From contig JAJRWT010000029.1 of the NCBI GenBank assembly GCA_024276675.1, positions 1 to 64,000 of the forward strand: DNA of 64,000 nt, given 5' to 3'. Position numbers and translations under genes: made by a program. Below are positions 59,382 through 64,000 of the stretch, one piece after another (position 1 is the stretch's first letter; every line of letters begins with the position of its first letter). The stretch comes from Myxococcota bacterium (lineage in GTDB: Bacteria > Myxococcota_A > UBA796 > JAFGLY01). Below the pieces are notes generated by a model, which was not told the origin of the DNA, did no database searches, and saw nothing but the letters and a program-made list of their open reading frames with translations.

Positions 59382-60881
59382 TCAGGGCTTGTCGACCCGA
59401 GAAGACCCCCCATGGGCCAGCATTTCCCTCACCAAGGACTTTCGCACCTTCCCCATGGCGTTGCGGGGGAGTTCAGCCAAAAGGCGGATGGTTCTTGGAG
59501 ACTTGTAGGGAGCCAGGCTTTTTCGGGCGAAACGGGCAAGCTCCTCCGTGGAAACCTCCGCTCCCGCCCTGGGGACCACGGCAGCCGCCACCTCCTCGCC
59601 CAGGTCCGGGGCCGGTATTCCCAGCACCGCAGCCTCGGCCACGTCCGGGTGTTCCTCCAGCACCGCCTCCACCTGGCGAGGGTACACGTTGAAACCGCCG
59701 GTGATGATCATGTCGTTGCTTCGCCCAACCAGGTGGTAGTAGCCGTCAGGGTCGCGGTAGCCCAGGTCACCGGTCTTCATCCAGCCCTTCTCCAGCGCGG
59801 CGGCGCTCTGTTCCGGCAAGCCCAGGTAGCCTTGGAACACGGACGGACCCCGCACCTGGATCTCGCCCACCTGCCCGGCAGGGAGTTCCCGGCCCGACTG
59901 CCGGTGGACTACTCGCGCCCGCACACCGGGCAGGGGAATCCCCACCGAGCCGGGACGGCGCGGCCCCGCGTAGGGATTGGACAGCACCATTCCCACCTCG
60001 GTCATGCCGTAGCGCTCCAGGATGCTGTGCCCGTAGCGTTTTCGGAACGACTCGTGGACCGAGGCCGGCAGGGGCGCGGAGCCCGAGGTGAAGAGGCGCA
60101 CAGAAGACAGATCCGGCACCACGTGGGAGGGCAGGGCCACGAAACGGGAGTAGAACGTGGGCACCCCCATGAACAGCGTTATGCCATGTTCGCGAATGGC
60201 CAGCAGCACATCCAGGGGATCGAAGCGGTCCATCCAGATGGACAGGGCTCCGGCGTAGAGGGCGCCCAACTGGGCCACCACCAGGCCATGTACGTGGTAG
60301 AGAGGCAGGACGTGCAGGAGACGGTCGGCGGGGCTCCAGGCCCAGGCCCGATGCAGGGCGTGCAGGGTGGCGGCAAGGTTGCCGTGGCTCAGGAGCGCCC
60401 CTTTTGGTCTGCCAGTGGTGCCCGAAGTGTAGCAGAGCAGCGCTGGAGCGTCGTCCCGATTCGGGGCCGGATTGCTCCTGGCCGGCAGCGATTCGTCCAA
60501 CTGCCGGCGCAATCCCTCCTGCGACACGAGCCGGTGACCAGAGCCGCGAAGCCGGCCGAGAACGGACTCGGGCAAGATGGCCAGGCGAGCACCGGAATCC
60601 TTCAACATGAAATCCACCTCTCGCGGCGTGTAGCGGTCGTTGATGGGAAGGAGCAGCACTCCCGCCCGAAAACAGGCCAGGGCCAGCTCCAACATGGCCG
60701 GGCATCGAGGGAGTTGCAGCGCCAGTACCTGACCAGGTCGCATGCCCCGCTCTTCCAGCCAGGAGGCCGCTCGCGCCACCCTGAGGCGCAGGTGAGAGTA
60801 GTCGATGGTTTCCCCAGCCCCGATTATGGCGGGTGCATGGCCGCTGGGCCAGCGACTCTCCAACTCCCGGTAGAGATTCAT
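59382..60881 (-). CDS. Acyl-CoA synthetase (AMP-binding, MatB-like)
   Basis: A 499-aa ANL-superfamily ligase. P-loop-like A3 motif CYTSGTTGRPKGAL, A4/A5 region VLPLYHVHGL and LFTSGSAPLPASVHESFRKR, YGMTEVGMVLSNPY, A7 TGDLGYRDPDGYYHLVGRS, A8 NDMIITGGFNVYPRQVEAVL and the catalytic A10 Lys in PRNAMGKVRKSLV. R/TGGFNVYP and EVGM resemble malonyl-CoA synthetase (MatB) and related medium-chain or substituted-malonate ligases; the substrate cannot be decided. It is cytosolic. The ATG at 60881 gives the conserved start NLYRELESRW; the frame runs on upstream without coding sense. It stands alone. Confidence 0.92.
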   Translation of the reverse strand: MNLYRELESRWPSGHAPAIIGAGETIDYSHLRLRVARAASWLEERGMRPGQVLALQLPRCPAMLELALACFRAGVLLLPINDRYTPREVDFMLKDSGARLAILPESVLGRLRGSGHRLVSQEGLRRQLDESLPARSNPAPNRDDAPALLCYTSGTTGRPKGALLSHGNLAATLHALHRAWAWSPADRLLHVLPLYHVHGLVVAQLGALYAGALSIWMDRFDPLDVLLAIREHGITLFMGVPTFYSRFVALPSHVVPDLSSVRLFTSGSAPLPASVHESFRKRYGHSILERYGMTEVGMVLSNPYAGPRRPGSVGIPLPGVRARVVHRQSGRELPAGQVGEIQVRGPSVFQGYLGLPEQSAAALEKGWMKTGDLGYRDPDGYYHLVGRSNDMIITGGFNVYPRQVEAVLEEHPDVAEAAVLGIPAPDLGEEVAAAVVPRAGAEVSTEELARFARKSLAPYKSPRTIRLLAELPRNAMGKVRKSLVREMLAHGGSSRVDKP

Positions 60882-60969
60882 CTGTGCTCCATGCCGATAG
60901 CCGGCCCCCGAGGGAACCCGGATCCGCGGATTCCCACGGACCCGGTCATACCTGCAAGAAACCACGTTG

Positions 60970-60999
60970 TTGACATCGTCGCCCCCGCCGGAGGATACT
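60970..60999 (+). promoter_or_regulatory. Sigma70-type promoter for the RCC1 lipoprotein gene
   Basis: TTGACA at 60970-60975, 18-bp spacer, GATACT at 60994-60999. AGGAGG at 61009-61014 lies eight bases before the ATG at 61023, so the leader would be about 18 nt. Confidence 0.6.
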
Positions 61000-61022
61000 C
61001 TCACCTCCAGGAGGTCTCTATA

Positions 61023-61892
61023 ATGCGTATCTGGCTCCCCATGGGGCTCTTCGCCCTGGCCTGCTCCAAGGACGTCACCAGCGATATAGCCGACCCCACC
61101 ACCGACCCGGTGGTGAGCGCCGGAGCCTACCATAGCTGCGGCGTGGTGGCCGCCGGCGACATCTACTGCTGGGGAAACAGCGACGAAGGGCAGACCAGCC
61201 CCCCCGAAGGCGACTTCATCGACGTAACGGCCGGCGGAGATCATAGCTGCGCCATAGACAAGGACGGCATGCTCTCCTGTTGGGGCGACAACAGCATGGA
61301 CCAGTCCCTGCCTCCGGGCGGGGCCTTCATACTGGTGCGCGCCGGCTTGAGCCACACCTGCGCCATCGACACGCTGGGCTCCCTGCAATGCTGGGGCGAC
61401 GACTCCTACGGGCAGGCCGCGGCCCCGGGGGGTACCTTCCTGGACGTGGCATCAGCCGACGAATACTCCTGTGCCGTGTCCACGAACGGCTCCGTTCAGT
61501 GCTGGGGCACGGCCAACAGCGGGCAACTGAAACCACCCGACGGCAGCTTCACCCAGGTGAGCGTGGGCTCCTACCACGCCTGCGCCCTGGAAGAATCCGG
61601 ACAGATCCAGTGCTGGGGCTACGAGGACGACGACCGTACCATCGCGCCCGAAGGCATCTTCACACGGGTAACCGTGGGAAGGGCACATTCCTGCGCACTG
61701 GAAGACACCGGCCAGGTCCTGTGCTGGGGCTTCGATGACTACGGGCAGTCGTCACCGCCGGACGGGAGCTACACCTTCGTTGATGCGGGCATGTACCACA
61801 CCTGCGGAGTGACGGCGGCTGGTATCTTCGTGTGCTGGGGCTGCGGCGAAGAAGGCGACGACATGGATCAAGGCCAGTGCTCGCCCCCCTGA
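61023..61892 (+). CDS. RCC1-repeat lipoprotein 2
   Basis: A 289-aa exported propeller-type protein with lipobox LAC (LPMGLFALAC). It has about seven RCC1/BLIP-II-like repeats of ~36 residues (SAGAYHSCGVVAAGDIYCWG, GQTSPPEGDFIDV, SCAIDKDGMLSCWGD). Each repeat has the Cys pair seen in the relative at 32472-33359, and the end CWGCGEEGDDMDQGQCSPP is also shared. The two proteins are clear paralogues about 28 kb apart on opposite strands. A ligand-binding role at the surface is inferred. Confidence 0.9.
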   Translation: MRIWLPMGLFALACSKDVTSDIADPTTDPVVSAGAYHSCGVVAAGDIYCWGNSDEGQTSPPEGDFIDVTAGGDHSCAIDKDGMLSCWGDNSMDQSLPPGGAFILVRAGLSHTCAIDTLGSLQCWGDDSYGQAAAPGGTFLDVASADEYSCAVSTNGSVQCWGTANSGQLKPPDGSFTQVSVGSYHACALEESGQIQCWGYEDDDRTIAPEGIFTRVTVGRAHSCALEDTGQVLCWGFDDYGQSSPPDGSYTFVDAGMYHTCGVTAAGIFVCWGCGEEGDDMDQGQCSPP

Positions 61893-61972
61893 TGGGCATG
61901 GATTCGGGGCGCTCATGTTTCCAGCCCCTGATGGTGTTACCATGAAAGAGCAAACCAAGGAGATCCGGCCCC

Positions 61973-62476
61973 ATGAATCCCCGAGAACCAATGCTCATTT
62001 CCGCGACGCTTCTGGTGTTTTCCATCCTTTCGGGATGCTGTGACTGCGAGGATACCCCCAACGACTCCACCGCCATCGTGGTCAACGAAACCGGCCAGGA
62101 GGAATCCGACACCGACACCGACAGCGACACCGACACCGACGCCGACACCGACACCGACACGGACGCCGACCAGAGCCTGGTGGGCGGATGGGTGCGCACC
62201 CTCAAGATCGACAAAGAAGTATACGGCCTTTCCTGGGCAGCGGAGGCCGACGGGACCTGCACGTTGAGGAGTTCTCTCGGCGGCAAGGTCGTGTCGTCCC
62301 ATCCATGCGAGTACACTGCCCAGGACGGCGATTTCACCATGGACGATCCCACTTGCGCCACCGACGCGGGGCAGTACACCTACAAGGTCGCCTCGGGCAT
62401 GGCCACCTTCGTACTGGTCCAGGACGACTGCGCCAGTCGAGCCATGGCCATGGAGGGCACCTGGGATCGCATCTGA
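61973..62476 (+). CDS. Small Asp/Thr-rich lipoprotein, unknown
   Basis: A 167-aa exported protein. Signal ISATLLVFSILSGCC with lipobox SGC. The spacer is made of DTDTDSDTDTDADT repeats (about residues 46-66). The rest is a compact domain with WVRTLKIDKEVYGLSWAAEA, CTLRSSLGGKVVSSHPCEYT, DQGQYTYKVASGMATFVL-like strands and ASRAMAMEGTWDRI, resembling a small beta-barrel (lipocalin-like) fold, but no family is recognised. AAGGAGATCC precedes the ATG. It lies 80 bp after the RCC1 gene and may share its transcript. Confidence 0.8.
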   Translation: MNPREPMLISATLLVFSILSGCCDCEDTPNDSTAIVVNETGQEESDTDTDSDTDTDADTDTDTDADQSLVGGWVRTLKIDKEVYGLSWAAEADGTCTLRSSLGGKVVSSHPCEYTAQDGDFTMDDPTCATDAGQYTYKVASGMATFVLVQDDCASRAMAMEGTWDRI

Positions 62477-62708
62477 CATCACATGGTACCCCGGGCCGTC
62501 CCTCCTGGAGTCATGGGTCTCCGGGACAGCCAACCGGATCACGCCCTGCGATGGCAGGTTGGAGCTGCGCAGGAAGCCCACCGAATGACAGGATCCCTGG
62601 GTTCGTGAGCCTTGTGGGGATTTTCTGCCCCACGGCAGACACAACAGGCGTATACTTGAACGGTCCACCGGGTCCCTTCGCGGGGGTTCTGACTTGAACG
62701 AGGTTTCC

Positions 62709-64000
62709 ATGCACAAAGCAGTCTTCGGGTTCTTGCTCTCCATGCTGGCCCTGCAGGTCTCCTGCCGCATAGATGACGACAAGCTCGATTCAGGCCGCGA
62801 CACCGGCACCAGTTTTTCCGACCGGGACGGCGACGGCTATCCCGACGCCGAGGACTGCGCCCCCGACGACCCCGACATCCACGAAAACGCAACCGAGATC
62901 TGCGACGGCCAGGACAACGACTGCGACGGCGAGGTGGACGAAGGCGTCACCACCACCTACTATCTGGACTCCGACTCCGACAACTTCGGCGATGACTCCA
63001 CCACCGTCGATGGCTGCGAAAAACCCGAAGGCTACGTCCTCACCGGCAACGACTGCGACGACGACGACCCCACATCCTTTCCCGGTGCCACCGAGATCTG
63101 TGATGAAGCCGACAACGACTGCGACGGACTGGTGGACGAAGAACTCACTCTCACCTGGTACGCCGACACAGACGGCGACGGCTACGGAGACCCGTACAAC
63201 GCCCTGGAAAGCTGCGATCAGCCCACGGGCTACCTCGAGGACCAGCAGGACTGTGATGATACGGATCCAGAAATATTCCCGGAAGCAACCGAGATCTGCG
63301 ACGGTCTGGACAACGACTGCGACAAGCTGGTAGACGAAGGCGTCACCACCATCTTCTACGAGGACGCCGACGGCGACGGCTTCGGAAACGCGGACGCTCC
63401 GATTGAAGCCTGCGCTCTCACCGATGGCCTGTCCGACAACTCCCTGGACTGCGACGACACCAACTCCATCGTCAACCCCGACGCCACCGAGTACTGCAAC
63501 AACATCGACGACGACTGCGACGGCATCATCGACGAAAACGACGCGGCGGACGTCCTCACCTGGTACCGGGACTCCGACCTGGACGGCTTCGGTGATCCCC
63601 TCTCCTCCGTCATGAGCTGTGATCAGCCCAGCGGCTATGTCTCCAATCTCGACGACTGCGACGACACCGACGCCACCACCAGTCCCATCGCGACCGAGTA
63701 CTGCAACGGCAAGGACGACGACTGTGACGGCGAAGTGGACGAGGCATCCGCCGCCGACTCTTCCACCTGGTACATGGACCGTGACGCCGACTCCTGGGGC
63801 GACGAATCCACCACCACCATCGCCTGCGACGAGCCGACCGGATTCGTGGCCATCTACGGCGACTGCGACGACCTGGACTCCAGCATCCATCCCGGGGCCG
63901 ACGAATACTGCAACGGGGTCGACGACGACTGCGACGACACGGTAGACGAACCCGACGCCGTGGATGTGCTCACCTGGTTCCAGGATTCCGACGACGACGG
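62709..64000 (+). CDS. Long MopE-repeat lipoprotein, 3' end beyond window
   Basis: At least 430 aa. The signal HKAVFGFLLSMLALQVSC ends at a lipobox. Then come about eight metal-binding units of ~45-50 residues: DGDGYPDAEDCAPDDPDIHE, ATEICDGQDNDCDGEVDEG, WYADTDGDGYGDP, CDQPTGYLEDQQDCDDTDPE and so on, still repeating when the window ends. Each unit has two DxDxDG-like loops, suggesting binding of many Ca2+ ions. No other domain has been reached. No strong ribosome site precedes the ATG (GAGGTTTCC). TATACT at 62651-62656 is a weak -10 candidate. Confidence 0.9.
   Translation, partial: MHKAVFGFLLSMLALQVSCRIDDDKLDSGRDTGTSFSDRDGDGYPDAEDCAPDDPDIHENATEICDGQDNDCDGEVDEGVTTTYYLDSDSDNFGDDSTTVDGCEKPEGYVLTGNDCDDDDPTSFPGATEICDEADNDCDGLVDEELTLTWYADTDGDGYGDPYNALESCDQPTGYLEDQQDCDDTDPEIFPEATEICDGLDNDCDKLVDEGVTTIFYEDADGDGFGNADAPIEACALTDGLSDNSLDCDDTNSIVNPDATEYCNNIDDDCDGIIDENDAADVLTWYRDSDLDGFGDPLSSVMSCDQPSGYVSNLDDCDDTDATTSPIATEYCNGKDDDCDGEVDEASAADSSTWYMDRDADSWGDESTTTIACDEPTGFVAIYGDCDDLDSSIHPGADEYCNGVDDDCDDTVDEPDAVDVLTWFQDSDDD

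Overview
The window is high-GC bacterial DNA (roughly two thirds G+C). It carries many short secreted lipoproteins built from Asp-rich DxDxDG/DCDD metal-binding repeats (MopE-like), RCC1-type propellers, FG-GAP repeats and FGE-like (SUMF1) domains. There is also a MYXO-CTERM-like tail, a Ser/Thr kinase and a REC-cyclase hybrid. This combination points to a Myxococcota-like (former Deltaproteobacteria) organism, probably from an environmental or metagenomic assembly. That placement is inference. No rRNA, confident tRNA or CRISPR array was found.

Left part, 1-7.2 kb (minus strand): the structural half of an extracellular contractile injection system (eCIS). In transcription order it encodes a DUF4255/Pvc16-like protein, a long sheath, a tube, a tail-assembly protein, a DUF6760 protein, a short second sheath, a second tube, a basic coiled-coil protein and a LysM tube-cap protein that runs off the left edge. 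Two further eCIS genes, a Pvc15-like AAA+ ATPase and a DUF4157-like protein, lie on the same strand at 22.3-24.9 kb, 15 kb upstream.

Middle part, 7.2-22.2 kb: a mosaic of unrelated and broken DNA separating the two eCIS blocks. It holds a dispersed repeat, an internal MopE/FG-GAP fragment joined to a beheaded enoyl-reductase gene, an aminotransferase, a secreted endonuclease/phosphatase-fold protein, an AAA/DUF4143 ATPase, IS66 remnants, a toxin-antitoxin pair (XRE-ImmA plus PIN) and a radical SAM/thymidylate kinase-like pair. It also holds two arrays of three hairpins with almost the same period (62-64 bp). About 300 bp of IS66 sequence is directly repeated at 15.7 and 21.5 kb, bracketing a 5.4-kb segment.

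Right part, 25-64 kb: a more ordinary chromosome with many exported proteins. These include an endonuclease I lipoprotein, two MopE-SUMF1 lipoproteins (one translationally coupled to a sulfatase), RCC1 lipoproteins, a zinc protease, a propeller lipoprotein and a PI-PLC-like protein. Other genes are two MFS/POT transporters, a TPR plus BMP-family lipoprotein pair next to a Ser/Thr kinase, a CotH-PpiC-HupE-DUF3604 locus, a radical SAM gene with an in-frame TAG, an OmpR-type two-component pair, an Rpn-type nuclease, a REC-cyclase-degenerate GGDEF protein and an acyl-CoA synthetase. The right edge cuts a long MopE-repeat lipoprotein.

Possible joint roles: the eCIS genes build a phage-tail-like injector, whose spike, baseplate and effectors would lie beyond the left edge. 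The lipoproteins form a surface-exposed or periplasmic Ca2+-binding, hydrolytic layer. The repeats and truncated genes mark 7-22 kb as a recombination-prone accessory island.
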